A DNA stretch of 64,000 bases, taken from assembly GCA_963921195.1 (NCBI GenBank), contig CAWUER010000514.1:3038001-3102000 (forward strand), written 5' to 3'. The position numbers and the translations under genes were made by a program. Each line of letters opens with the position of its first letter. Position 1 is the first letter of the stretch. The notes beneath the pieces were generated by a model. That model had not been told where the DNA came from, searched no databases, and worked only from the letters and a program-made list of their open reading frames with translations. Below, in pieces: positions 47,467 to 61,700 of this stretch. This DNA is from Pegoplata infirma. Taxonomy: Eukaryota; Arthropoda; Insecta; Diptera; Anthomyiidae.

Positions 47467-50400
47467 AATTTAAAATCGAGCAATCTCTTTTATTCTATTT
47501 AAACTTTATTGAAAAAGATTTAAATTCGTGCAAAGGCATTTGAAATCGAAATAATGGTAACCTTGATATAGCCATTTCAAGTTATTACAAGTAACCCGAA
47601 AATATTTTTGACATGAATGCATAAATATCTGTTAATACTAGTCCGATAGTCTTAATTTTTTTCTGTCATGATAATGCTAATATACTTATGCCTTCTAGTT
47701 TTTATAGAGTCAAAATCGGATCATTATTTACCGAGTTATAGCAATTTAAAAATTAGGGTCTCCAAAAAACCTTAAATAATGGGTTTCTCATAAAAATGAA
47801 AAAAAAACTTTGCATAAATGCATATATCTCTGTAAGTACCAGCCCGATTGTCTCACATTTGGTTCCAGAGGAAAGATAAAGTCTCAATCTTTTATTTTTT
47901 TGTTATTTTGACAAAATCGGAGCAATAGTTGCAGAGATACAGCCGTTGAAAGTAAAAGGTCTCCAGACTACGAAAAATTACAAGTTTATCATTTTTGAAA
48001 AAATAAATTTTTTTAAAAATTTAAAATCGAGCAATCTCTTTTATTCTATTTAAACTTTATTGAAAAAGATTTAAATTCGTGCAAAGGCATTTGAAATCGA
48101 TATAATGGTAACCTTGATATAGCCATTTCAAGTTATTACAAGTAACCCGAAAATATTTTTGATATGAATGCATAAATAATTGTTAATACTAGTCCGATAG
48201 TCTTAATTTTTTTCTGTCATAATAAAGCTAATATACTTATGCCTTCTAGTTTTTATAGAGTCAAAATCGCATCATTATTTACCGAGTTATAGCAATTTAA
48301 AAATGAGGGTCTCCAAAAAACCTTAAATAATGGGTTTCTCATAAAAATGAAAAAAAAACTTTGCATAAATGCATATATCTCTGTAAGTACCAGCCCGATT
48401 GTCTCACATTTGGTTCCAGAGGAAAGATAAAGTCTCAATCTTTTATTTTTTTGTTATTTTGACAAAATCGGAGCAATAGTTGCAGAGATACAGCCGTTGA
48501 AAGTAAAAGGTCTCCAGACTACGAAAAATTACAAGTTTATCATTTTTGAAAAAATAAATTTTTTTAAAAATTTAAAATCGAGCAATCTCTTTTATTCTAT
48601 TTAAACTTTATTGAAAAAGATTTAAATTCGTGCAAAGGCATTTGAAATCGAAATAATGGTAACCTTGATATAGCCATTTCAAGTTATTACAAGTAACCCG
48701 AAAATATTTTTGACATGAATGCATAAATATCTGTTAATACTAGTCCGATAGTCTTAATTTTTTTCTGTCATGATAAAGCTAATATACTTATGCCTTCTAG
48801 TTTTTATAGAGTCAAAATCGGATCATTATTTACCGAGTTATAGCAATTTAAAAATTAGGGTCTCCAAAAAACCTTAAATAATGGGTTTCTCATAAAAATG
48901 AAAAAAAAACTTTGCATAAATGCATATATCTCTGTAAGTACCAGCCCGATTGTCTCACATTTGGTTCCAGAGGAAAGATAAAGTCTCAAGCTTTTATTTT
49001 TTTGTTATTTTGACGAAATCGGGGCAATAGTTGCAGAGATACAGCCGTTGAAAGTAAAAGGTCTCCAGACTACGAAAAATTACAAGTTTATCATTTTTGA
49101 AAAAATAAATTTTTTTAAAAATTTAAAATCGAGCAATCTCTTTTATTCTATTTAAAATCGAAATAATGGTAACCTTGATATAGCCATTTCAAGTTATTAC
49201 AAGTAACCCGAAAATATTTTTGATATGAATGCATAAATATCTGTTAATACTAGTCTGATAGTCTTAAATTTTTTCTGTCATGATAAAGCTAATATACTTA
49301 TGCATTCTAGTTTTTATAGAGTCAAAATCGCATCATTATTTACCGAGTTATAGCAATTTAAAAATTAGGGTCTCCAAAAAACCTTAAATAATGGGTTTCT
49401 CATAAAAATGAAAAAAAAACTTTGCATAAATGCATATATCTCTGTAAGTACCAGCCCGATTGTCTCACATTTGGTTCCAGAGGAAAGATAAAGTCTCAAT
49501 CTTTTATTTTTTTTTTATTTTGACAAAATCGGAGCAATAGTTGCAGAGATACAGCCGTTGAAAGTAAAAGGTCTCCAGACTACGAAAAATTACAAGTTTA
49601 TCATTTTTGAAAAAATAAATTTTTTTAAAAGTTTAAAATCGAGCAATCTCTTTTATTCTATTTAAACTTTATTGAAAAAGATTTAAATTCGTGCAAAGGC
49701 ATTTGAAATCGATATAATGGTAACCTTGATATAGCCATTTCAAGTTATTACAAGTAACCCGAAAATATTTTTGATATGAATGCATAAATATCTGTTAATA
49801 CTAGTCCGATAGTCTTAATTTTTTTCTGTCATGATAAAGCTAATATACTTATGCCTTCTAGTTTTTATAGAGTCAAAATCGGATCATTATTTACCGAGTT
49901 ATAGCAATTTAAAAATGAGGGTCTCCAAAAAACCTTAAATAATGGGTTTCTCATAAAAATGAAAAAAAAACTTTGCATAAATGCATATATCTCTGTAAGT
50001 ACCAGCCCGATTGTCTCACATTTGGTTTCAGAGGAAAGATAAAGTCTCAATCTTTTATTTTTTTGTTATTTTGACAAAATCGGAGCAATAGTTGCAGAGA
50101 TACAGCCGTTGAAAGTAAAAGGTCTCCAGACTACGAAAAATTACAAGTTTATCATTTTTGAAAAAATAAATTTTTTTAAAAATTTAAAATCGAGCAATCT
50201 CTTTTATTCTATTTAAACTTTATTGAAAAAGATTTAAATTCGTGCAAAGGCATTTGAAATCGATATAATGGTAACCTTGATATAGCCATTTCAAGTTATT
50301 ACAAGTAACCCGAAAATATTTTTGATATGAATGCATAAATATCTGTTAATACTAGTCCGATAGTCTTAATTTTTTTCTGTCATGATAAAGCTAATATACT

Positions 50401-53400
50401 TATGCCTTCTAGTTTTTATAGAGTCAAAATCGGATCATTATTTACCGAGTTATAGCAATTTAAAAATGAGGGTCTCCAAAAAACCTTAAATAATGGGTTT
50501 CTCATAAAAATGAAAAAAAAACTTTGCATAAATGCATATATCTCTGTAAGTACCAGCCCGATTGTCTCACATTTGGTTTCAGAGGAAAGATAAAGTCTCA
50601 ATCTTTTATTTTTTTGTTATTTTGACAAAATCGGAGCAATAGTTGCAGAGATACAGCCGTTGAAAGTAAAAGGTCTCCAGACTACGAAAAATTACAAGTT
50701 TATCATTTTTGAAAAAATAAATTTTTTTAAAAATTTAAAATCGAGCAATCTCTTTTATTCTATTTAAACTTTATTGAAAAAGATTTAAATTCGTGCGAAG
50801 GCATTTGAAATCGAAATAATGGTAACCTTGATATAGCCATTTCAAGTTATTACAAGTAACCCGAAAATATTTTTGATATGAATGCATAAATATCTGTTAA
50901 TACTAGTCTGATAGTCTTAAATTTTTTCTGTCATGATAAAGCTAATATACTTATGCATTCTAGTTTTTATAGAGTCAAAATCGCATCATTATTTACCGAG
51001 TTATAGCAATTTAAAAATTAGGGTCTCCAAAAAACCTTAAATAATGGGTTTCTCATAAAAATGAAAAAAAAAAAAACTTTGCATAAATGCATATATCTCT
51101 GTAAGTACCAGCCCGATTGTCTCACATTTGGTTCCAGAGGAAAGATAAAGTCTCAATCTTTTATTTTTTTGTTATTTTGACAAAATCGGAGCAATAGTTG
51201 CAGAGATACAGCCGTTGAAAGTAAAAGGTCTCCAGACTACGAAAAATTACAAGTTTATCATTTTTGAAAAAATAAATTTTTTTAAAAATTTAAAATCGAG
51301 CAATCTCTTTTATTCTATTTAAACTTTATTGAAAAATATTTAAATTTGTGCAAAGGCATTAGAAAACGATAGAATGGTAACCTTGATATAGCCATTTCAA
51401 GTTATTACAAGTAACCCGAAAATATTTTTGATATGAATGCATAAATATCTGTTAATACTAGTCTGATAGTCTAAAATTTTTTCTGTCATGATAAAGCTAA
51501 TATACTTATGCATTCTAGTTTTTATAGAGTCAAAATCGCATCATTATTTACCGAGTTATAGCAATTTAAAAATGAGGGTCTCCAAAAAACCTTAAATAAT
51601 GGGTTTCTCATAAAAATGAAAAAAAAAACTTTGCATAAATGCATATATCTCTGTAAGTACCAGCCCGATTGTCTCACATTTGGTTCCAGAGGAAAGATAA
51701 AGTCTCAATATTTTATTTTTTTGTTATTTTGACAAAATCGGAGCAATAGTTGCAGAGATACAGCCGTTGAAAGTAAAAGGTCTCCAGACTACGAAAAATT
51801 ACAAGCTTATCATTTTTGAAAAAATAAATTTTTTTAAAAATTTAAAATCGAGCAATCTCTTTTATTCTATTTAAACTTTATTGAAAAAGATTTAAATTCG
51901 TGCAAAGGCATTTGAAATCGAAATAATGGTAACCTTGATATAGCCATTTCAAGTTATTACAAGTAACCCGAAAATATTTTTGACATGAATGCATAAATAT
52001 CTGTTAATACTAGTCCGATAGTCTTAATTTTTTTCTGTCATGATAAAGCTAATATACTTATGCCTTCTAGTTTTTATAGAGTCAAAATCGGATCATTATT
52101 TACCGAGTTATAGCAATTTAAAAATTAGGGTCTCCAAAAAACCTTAAATAATGGGTTTCTCATAAAAATAAAAAAAAAAAAACTTTGCATAAATGCATAT
52201 ATCTCTGTAAGTACCAGCCCGATTGTCTCACATTTGGTTCCAGAGGAAAGATAAAGTCTCAATCTTTTATTTTTTTGTTATTTTGACAAAATCGGAGCAA
52301 TAGTTGCAGAGATACAGCCGTTGAAAGTAAAAGGTCTCCAGACTACGAAAAATTACAAGTTTATCATTTTTGAAAAAATAAATTTTTTTAAAAATTTAAA
52401 ATCGAGCAATCTCTTTTATTCTATTTAAACTTTATTGAAAAAGATTTAAATTCGTGCAAAGGCATTTGAAATCGAAATAATGGTAACCTTGATATAGCCA
52501 TTTCAAGTTATTACAAGTAACCCGAAAATATTTTTGACATGAATGCATAAATATCTGTTAATACTAGTCCGATAGTCTTAATTTTTTTCTGTCATGATAA
52601 AGCTAATATACTTATGCCTTCTAGTTTTTATAGAGTCAAAATCGGATCATTATTTACCGAGTTATAGCAATTTAAAAATTAGGGTCTCCAAAAAACCTTA
52701 AATAATGGGTTTCTCATAAAAATGAAAAAAAAAACTTTGCATAAATGCATATATCTCTGTAAGTACCAGCCCGATTGTCTCACATTTGGTTCCAGAGGAA
52801 AGATAAAGTCTCAATCTTTTATTTTTTTGTTATTTTGACAAAATCGGAGCAATAGTTGCAGAGATACAGCCGTTGAAAGTAAAAGGTCTCCAGACTACGA
52901 AAAATTACAAGTTTATCATTTTTGAAAAAATAAATTTTTTTAAAAATTTAAAATCGAGCAATCTCTTTTATTCTATTTAAACTTTATTGAAAAAGATTTA
53001 AATTTGTGCAAAGGCATTAGAAAACGATAGAATGGTAACCTTGATATAGCCATTTCAAGTTATTACAAGTAACCCGAAAATATTTTTGATATGAATGCAT
53101 AAATATCTGTTAATACTAGTCTGATAGTCTAAAATTTTTTCTGTCATGATAAAGCTAATATACTTATGCATTCTAGTTTTTATAGAGTCAAAATCGCATC
53201 ATTATTTACCGAGTTATAGCAATTTAAAAATGAGGGTCTCCAAAAAACCTTAAATAATGGGTTTCTCATAAAAATGAAAAAAAACTTTGCATAAATGCAT
53301 ATATCTCTGTAAGTACCAGCCCGATTGTCTCACATTTGGTTCCAGAGGAAAGATAAAGTCTCAATCTTTTATTTTTTTGTTATTTTGACAAAATCGGAGC

Positions 53401-55794
53401 AATAGTTGCAGAGATACAGCCGTTGAAAGTAAAAGGTCTCCAGACTACGAAAAATTACAAGTTTATCATTTTTGAAAAAATAAATTTTTTTAAAAATTTA
53501 AAATCGAGCAATCTCTTTTATTCTATTTAAACTTTATAGAAAAAGATTTAAATTCGTGGGAAGGCATTTGAAATCGAAATAATGGTAACCTTGATATAGC
53601 CATTTCAAGTTATTACAAGTAACCCGAAAATATTTTTGATATGAATGCATAAATATCTGTTAATACTAGTCTGATAGTCTTAAATTTTTTCTGTCATGAT
53701 AAAGCTAATATACTTATGCATTCTAGTTTTTATAGAGTCAAAATCGCATCATTATTTACCGAGTTATAGCAATTTAAAAATTAGGGTCTCCAAAAAACCT
53801 TAAATAATGGGTTTCTCATAAAAATGAAAAAAAAAACTTTGCATAAATGCATATGTCTCTGTAAGTACCAGCCCGATTGTCTCACATTTGGTTCCAGAGG
53901 AAAGATAAAGTCTCAATCTTTTATTTTTTTGTTATTTTGACAAAATCGGAGCAATAGTTGCAGAGATACAGCCGTTGAAAGTATAAGGTCTCCAGACTAC
54001 GAAAAATTACAAGTTTATCATTTTTGAAAAAATAAATTTTTTTAAAAATTTAAAATCGAGCAATCTCTTTTATTCTGTTTAAACTTTATTGAAAAAGATT
54101 TAAATTCGTGCAAAGGCATTTGAAATCGATATAATGGTAACCTTGATATAGCCATTTCAAGTTATTACAAGTAACCCGAAAATATTTTTGATATGAATGC
54201 ATAAATATCTGTTAAAACTAGTCCGATAGTCTTAATTTTTTTCTGTCATGATAAAGCTAATATACTTATGCCTTCTAGTTTTTATAGAGTCAAAATCGCA
54301 TCATTATTTACCGAGTTATAGCAATTTAAAAATTAGGGTCTCCAAAAAACCTTAAATAATGGGTTTCTCATAAAAATGAAAAAAAAAACTTTGCATAAAT
54401 GCATATATCTCTGTAAGTACCAGCCCGATTGTCTCACATTTGGTTCCAGAGGAAAGATAAAGTCTCAATCTTTTATTTTTTTGTTATTTTGACAAAATCG
54501 GAGCAATAGTTGCAGAGATACAGCCGTTGAAAGTAAAAGGTCTCCAGACTACGAAAAATTACAAGTTTATGATTTTTGAAAAAATAAATTTTTTTAAAAA
54601 TTTAAAATCGAGCAATCTCTTTTATTCTATTTAAACTTTATTGAAAAAGATTTAAATTCGTGCGAAGGCATTTGAAATCGAAACAATGGTAACCTTGATA
54701 TAGCCATTTCAAGTTATTACAAGTAACCCGAAAATATTTTTGATATGAATGCATAAATATCTGTTAATACTAGTCTGATAGTCTTAAATTTTTTCTGTCA
54801 TGATAAAGCTAATATACTTATGCATTCTAGTTTTTATAGAGTCAAAATCGCATCATTATTTACCGAATTATAGCAATTTAAAAATTAGGGTCTCCAAAAA
54901 ACCTTAAATAATGGGTTTCTCATAAAAATGAAAAAAAAACTTTGCATAAATGCATATATCTCTGTAAGTACCAGCCCGATTGTCTCACATTTGGTTCCAG
55001 AGGAAAGATAAAGTCTCAATCCTTTATTTTTTTGTTATTTTGACAAAATCGGAGCAATAGTTGCAGAGATACAGCCGTTGAAAGTAAAAGGTCTCCAGAC
55101 TACGAAAAATTACAAGTTTATCATTTTTGAAAAAATAAATTTTTTTAAAAATTTAAAATCGAGCAATCTCTTTTATTCTATTTAAACTTTATTGAAAAAG
55201 ATTTAAATTCGTGCAAAGGCATTTGAAATCGATATAATGGTAACCTTGATATAGCCATTTCAAGTTATTACAAGTAACCCGAAAATATTTTTGATATGAA
55301 TGCATAAATATCTGTTAATACTAGTCCGATAGTCTTAATTTTTTTCTGTCATGATAAAGCTAATATACTTATGCCTTCTAGTTTTTATAGAGTCAAAATC
55401 GGATCATTATTTACCGAGTTATAGCAATTTAAAAATTAGGGTCTCCAAAAAACCTTAAATAATGGGTTTCTCATAAAAATGAAAAAAAAACTTTGCATAA
55501 ATGCATATATCTCTGTAAGTACCAGCCCGATTGTCTCACATTTGGTTCCAGAGGAAAGATAAAGTCTCAGTCTTTTATATTTTTGTTATTTTGACAAAAT
55601 CGGAGCAATAGTTGCAGAGATACAGCCGTTGAAAGTAAAAGGTCTCCAGACTACGAAAAATTACAAGTTTATCATTTTTGAAAAAATAAATTTTTTTAAA
55701 AATTTAAAATCGAGCAATCTCTTTTATTCTATTTAAACTTTATTGAAAAATATTTAAATTCGTACAAAGGCATTTGAAATCGATATAATGGTAA

Positions 55795-58700
55795 CCTTGA
55801 TATAGCCATTTCAAGTTATTACAAGTAACCCGAAAATATTTTTGATATGAATGCATAAATATCTGTTAATACTAGTCCGATAGTCTTAATTTTTTTCTGT
55901 CATGATAAAGCTAATATACTTATGCCTTCTAGTTTTTATAGAGTCAAAATCGCATCATTATTTACCGAGTTATAGCAATTTAAAAATGAGGGTCTCCAAA
56001 AAACCTTAAATAATGGGTTTCTCATAAAAATGAAAAAAAAACTTTGCATAAATGCATATATCTCTGTAAGTACCAGCCCGATTGTCTCACATTTGGTTTC
56101 AGAGGAAAGATAAAGTCTCAATCTTTTATTTTTTTTGTTATTTTGACAAAATCGGAGCAATAGTTGCAGAGATACAGCCGTTGAAAGTAAAAGGTCTCCA
56201 GATTACGAAAAATTACAAGTTTATCATTTTTGAAAAAATAAATTTTTTTAAAAATTTAAAATCGAGCAATCTCTTTTATTCTATTTAAACTTTATTGAAA
56301 AAGATTTAAATTTGTGCAAAGGCATTAGAAAACGATAGAATGGTAACCTTGATATAGCCATTTCAAGTTATTACAAGTAACCCGAAAATATTTTTGATAT
56401 GAATGCATAAATATCTGTTAATACTAGTCTGATAGTCTAAAATTTTTTCTGTCATGATAAAGCTAATATACTTATGCATTCTAGTTTTTATAGAGTCAAA
56501 ATCGCCTCATTATTTACCGAGTTATAGCAATTTAAAAATGAGGGTCTCCAAAAAACCTTAAATAATGGGTTTCTCATAAAAATGAAAAAAAAAAACTTTG
56601 CATAAATGCATATATCTCTGTAAGTACCAGCCCGATTGTCTCACATTTGGTTCCAGAGGAAAGATAAAGTCTCAATCTTTTATTTTTTTGTTATTTTGAC
56701 AAAACCGGAGCAATAGTTGCAGAGATACAGCCGTTGAAAGTAAAAGGTCTCCAGACTACGAAAAATTACAAGTTTATCATTTTTGAAAAAATAAATTTTT
56801 TTAAAAATTTAAAATCGAGCAATCTCTTTTATTCTATTTAAACTTTATTGAAAAAGATTTAAATTCGTGCAAAGGCATTTGAAATCGAAATAATGGTAAC
56901 CTTGATATAGCCATTTCAAGTTATTACAAGTAACCCGAAAATATTTTTGACATGAATGCATAAATATCTGTTAATACTAGTCCGATAGTCTTAATTTTTT
57001 TCTGTCATGATAAAGCTAATATACTTATGCCTTCTAGTTTTTATAGAGTCAAAATCGGATCATTATTTACCGAGTTATAGCAATTTCAAAATTAGGGTCT
57101 CCAAAAAACCTTAAATAATGGGTTTCTCATAAAAATGAAAAAAAAACTTTGCATAAATGCATATATCTCTGTAAGTACCAGCCCGATTGTCTCACATTTG
57201 GTTCCAGAGGAAAGATAAAGTCTCAATCTTTTATTTTTTTGTTATTTTGACAAAATCGGAGCAATAGTTGCAGAGATACAGCCGTTGAAAATAAAAGGTC
57301 TCCAGACTACGAAAAATTACAAGTTTATCATTTTTGAAAAAATAAATTTTTTTAAAAATTTAAAATCGAGCAATCTCTTTTATTCTATTTAAACTTTATT
57401 GAAAAAGATTTAAATTCGTGCGAAGGCATTTGAAATCGAAATAATGGTAACCTTGATATAGCCATTTCAAGTTATAACAAGTAACCCGAAAATATTTTTG
57501 ATATGAATGCATAAATATCTGTTAATACTAGTCTGATAGTCTTAAATTTTTTCTGTCATGATAAAGCTAATATACTTATGCATTCTAGTTTTTATAGAGT
57601 CAAAATCGCATCATTATTTACCGAGTTATAGCAATTTAAAAATTAGGGTCTCCAAAAAACCTTAAATAATGGGTTTCTCATAAAAATGAAAAAAAAAAAC
57701 TTTGCATAAATGCATATATCTCTGTAAGTACCAGCCCGATTGTCTCACATTTGGTTCCAGAGGAAAGATAAAGTCTCAATCTTTTATTTTTTTGTTATTT
57801 TGACAAAATCGGAGCAATAGTTGCAGAGATACAGCCGTTGAAAGTAAAAGGTCTCCAGACTACGAAAAATTACAAGTTTATCATTTTTGAAAAAATAAAT
57901 TTTTTTAAAAATTTAAAATCGAGCAATCTCTTTTATTCTATTTAAACTTTATTGAAAAAGATTTAAATTCGTGCAAAGGCATTTGAAATCGATATAATGG
58001 TAACCTTGATATAGCCATTTCAAGTTATTACAAGTAACCCGAAAATATTTTTGATATGAATGCATAAATTTCTGTTAATACTAGTCCGATAGTCTTAATT
58101 TTTTTCTGTCATGATAAAGCTAATATACTTATGCCTTCTAGTTTTTATAGAGTCAAAATCGGATCATTATTTACCGAGTTATAGCAATTTAAAAATTAGG
58201 GTCTCCAAAAAACCTTAAATAATGGGTTTCTCATAAAAATGAAAAAAAAACTTTGCATAAATGCATATATCTCTGTAAGTACCAGCCCGATTGTCTCACA
58301 TTTGGTTCCAGAGGAAAGATAAAGTCTCAATCTTTTATTTTTTTGTTATTTTGACAAAATCGGAGCAATAGTTGCAGAGATACAGCCGTTGAAAGTAAAA
58401 GGTCTCCAGACTACAAAAAATTACAAGTTTATCATTTTTGAAAAAATAATTTTTTTTAAAAATTTAAAATCGAGCAATCTCTTTTATTCTTTTTAAACTT
58501 TACTGAAAAAGATTTAAACTCGTGCAAAGGCATTTGAAATCGATATAATGGTAACCTTGATATAGCCATTTCAAGTTATTACAAGTAACCCGAAAATATT
58601 TTTGATATGAATGCATAAATATCTGTTAATACTAGTCCGATAGTCTTAATTTTTTTCTGTCATGATAAAGCTAATATACTTATGCCTTCTAGTTTTTATA

Positions 58701-61700
58701 GAGCCAAATCGCATCATTATTTACCGAGTTATAGCAATTTAAAAATGAGGGTCTCCAAAAAACCTTAAATAATGGGTTTCTCATAAAAATGAAAAAAAAA
58801 CTTTGCATAAATGCATATATCTCTGTAAGTACCAGCCCGATTGTCTCACATTTGGTTCCAGAGGAAAGATAAAGTCTCAATCTTTTATTTTTTTGTTATT
58901 TTGACAAAATCGGAGCAATAGTTGCAGAGATACAGCCGTTGAAAATAAAAGGTCTCCAGACTACGAAAAATTACAAGTTTATCATTTTTGAAAAAATAAA
59001 TTTTTTTAAAAATTTAAAATCGAGCAATCTCTTTTATTCTATTTAAACTTTATTGAAAAAGATTTAAATTCGTGCAAAGGCATTTGAAATCGAAATAATG
59101 GTAACCTTGATATAGCCATTTCAAATTATTACAAGTAACCCGAAAATATTTTTGACATGAATGCATAAATATCTCTTAATACTAGTCCGATAGTCTTAAT
59201 TTTTTTCTGTCATGAATAAAGCTAATATCTGTTAATACTAGTCTGATAGTCTTAAATTTTTTCTGTCATGATAAAGCTAATATACTTATGCATTCTAGTT
59301 TTTATAGAGTCAAAATCGCATCATTATTTACCGAGTTATAGCAATTTAAAAATTAGGGTCTCCAAAAAACCTTAAATAATGGGTTTCTCATAAAAATGAA
59401 AAAAAAACTTTGCATAAATGCATATATCTCTGTAAGTACCAGCCCGATTGTCTCACATTTGGTTCCAGAGGAAAGATAAAGTCTCAATCTTTTATTTTTT
59501 TGTTATTTTGACAAAATCGGAGCAATAGTTGCAGAGATACAGCCGTTGAAAGTAAAAGGTCTCCAGACTACGAAAAATTACAAGTTTATCATTTTTGAAA
59601 AAATAAATTTTTTTAAAAATTTAAAATCGAGCAATCTCTTTTATTCTATTTAAACTTTATTGAAAAATATTTAAATTCGTACAAAGGCATTTGAAATCGA
59701 TATAATGGTAACCTTGATATAGCCATTTCAAGTTATTACAAGTAACCCGAAAATATTTTTGATATGAATGCATAAATATCTGTTAATACTAGTCCGATAG
59801 TCTTAATTTTTTTCTGTCATGATAAAGCTAATATACTTATGCCTTCTAGTTTTTATAGAGTCAAAATCGCATCATTATTTACCGAGTTATAGCAATTTAA
59901 AAATGAGGGTCTCCAAAAAACCTTAAATAATGGGTTTCTCATAAAAATGAAAAAAAAACTTTGCATAAATGCATATATCTCTGTAAGTACCAGCCCGATT
60001 GTCTCACATTTGGTTTCAGAGGAAAGATAAAGTCTCAATCTTTTATTTTTTTTGTTATTTTGACAAAATCGGAGCAATAGTTGCAGAGATACAGCCGTTG
60101 AAAGTAAAAGGTCTCCAGATTACGAAAAATTACAAGTTTATCATTTTTGAAAAAATAAATTTTTTTAAAAATTTAAAATCGAGCAATCTCTTTTATTCTA
60201 TTTAAACTTTATTGAAAAAGATTTAAATTTGTGCAAAGGCATTAGAAAACGATAGAATGGTAACCTTGATATAGCCATTTCAAGTTATTACAAGTAACCC
60301 GAAAATATTTTTGATATGAATGCATAAATATCTGTTAATACTAGTCTGATAGTCTAAAATTTTTTCTGTCATGATAAAGCTAATATACTTATGCATTCTA
60401 GTTTTTATAGAGTCAAAATCGCCTCATTATTTACCGAGTTATAGCAATTTAAAAATGAGGGTCTCCAAAAAACCTTAAATAATGGGTTTCTCATAAAAAT
60501 GAAAAAAAAAAACTTTGCATAAATGCATATATCTCTGTAAGTACCAGCCCGATTGTCTCACATTTGGTTCCAGAGGAAAGATAAAGTCTCAATCTTTTAT
60601 TTTTTTGTTATTTTGACAAAACCGGAGCAATAGTTGCAGAGATACAGCCGTTGAAAGTAAAAGGTCTCCAGACTACGAAAAATTACAAGTTTATCATTTT
60701 TGAAAAAATAAATTTTTTTAAAAATTTAAAATCGAGCAATCTCTTTTATTCTATTTAAACTTTATTGAAAAAGATTTAAATTCGTGCAAAGGCATTTGAA
60801 ATCGAAATAATGGTAACCTTGATATAGCCATTTCAAGTTATTACAAGTAACCCGAAAATATTTTTGACATGAATGCATAAATATCTGTTAATACTAGTCC
60901 GATAGTCTTAATTTTTTTCTGTCATGATAAAGCTAATATACTTATGCCTTCTAGTTTTTATAGAGTCAAAATCGGATCATTATTTACCGAGTTATAGCAA
61001 TTTAAAAATTAGGGTCTCCAAAAAACCTTAAATAATGGGTTTCTCATAAAAATGAAAAAAAAACTTTGCATAAATGCATATATCTCTGTAAGTACCAGCC
61101 CGATTGTCTCACATTTGGTTCCAGAGGAAAGATAAAGTCTCAATCTTTTATTTTTTTGTTATTTTGACAAAATCGGAGCAATAGTTGCAGAGATACAGCC
61201 GTTGAAAATAAAAGGTCTCCAGACTACGAAAAATTACAAGTTTATCATTTTTGAAAAAATAAATTTTTTTAAAAATTTAAAATCGAGCAATCTCTTTTAT
61301 TCTATTTAAACTTTATTGAAAAAGATTTAAATTCGTGCGAAGGCATTTGAAATCGAAATAATGGTAACCTTGATATAGCCATTTCAAGTTATAACAAGTA
61401 ACCCGAAAATATTTTTGATATGAATGCATAAATATCTGTTAATACTAGTCTGATAGTCTTAAATTTTTTCTGTCATGATAAAGCTAATATACTTATGCAT
61501 TCTAGTTTTTATAGAGTCAAAATCGCATCATTATTTACCGAGTTATAGCAATTTAAAAACTAGGGTCTCCAAAAAACCTTAAATAATGGGTTTCTCATAA
61601 AAATGAAAAAAAAAACTTTGCATAAATGCATATATCTCTGTAAGTACCAGCCCGATTGTCTCACATTTGGTTCCAGAGGAAAGATAAAGTCTCAATCTTT

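Larger units (their letters stand above)
43380..49392 (+). repeat. Tandem block duplication with a 3129-bp period (six monomers)
   Basis: Monomer starts 43777, 44432, 44983, 45534, 46044, 46395 and 46906 give lengths of 655, 551, 551, 510, 351 and 511, which sum to 3129. Private markers repeat at exactly 3129: AGACTACGAG at 43671 and 46800; GATAATGCTA at 44541 and 47670; TTGACGAAAT(CGGGG) at 45881 and 49010; the 41-bp deletion at 43753/46882 and 46020/49149. The first copy ends in a truncated 351-bp monomer at about 46263. The left limit of identity (43.4 kb and 46.5 kb) is approximate. Confidence 0.9.
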
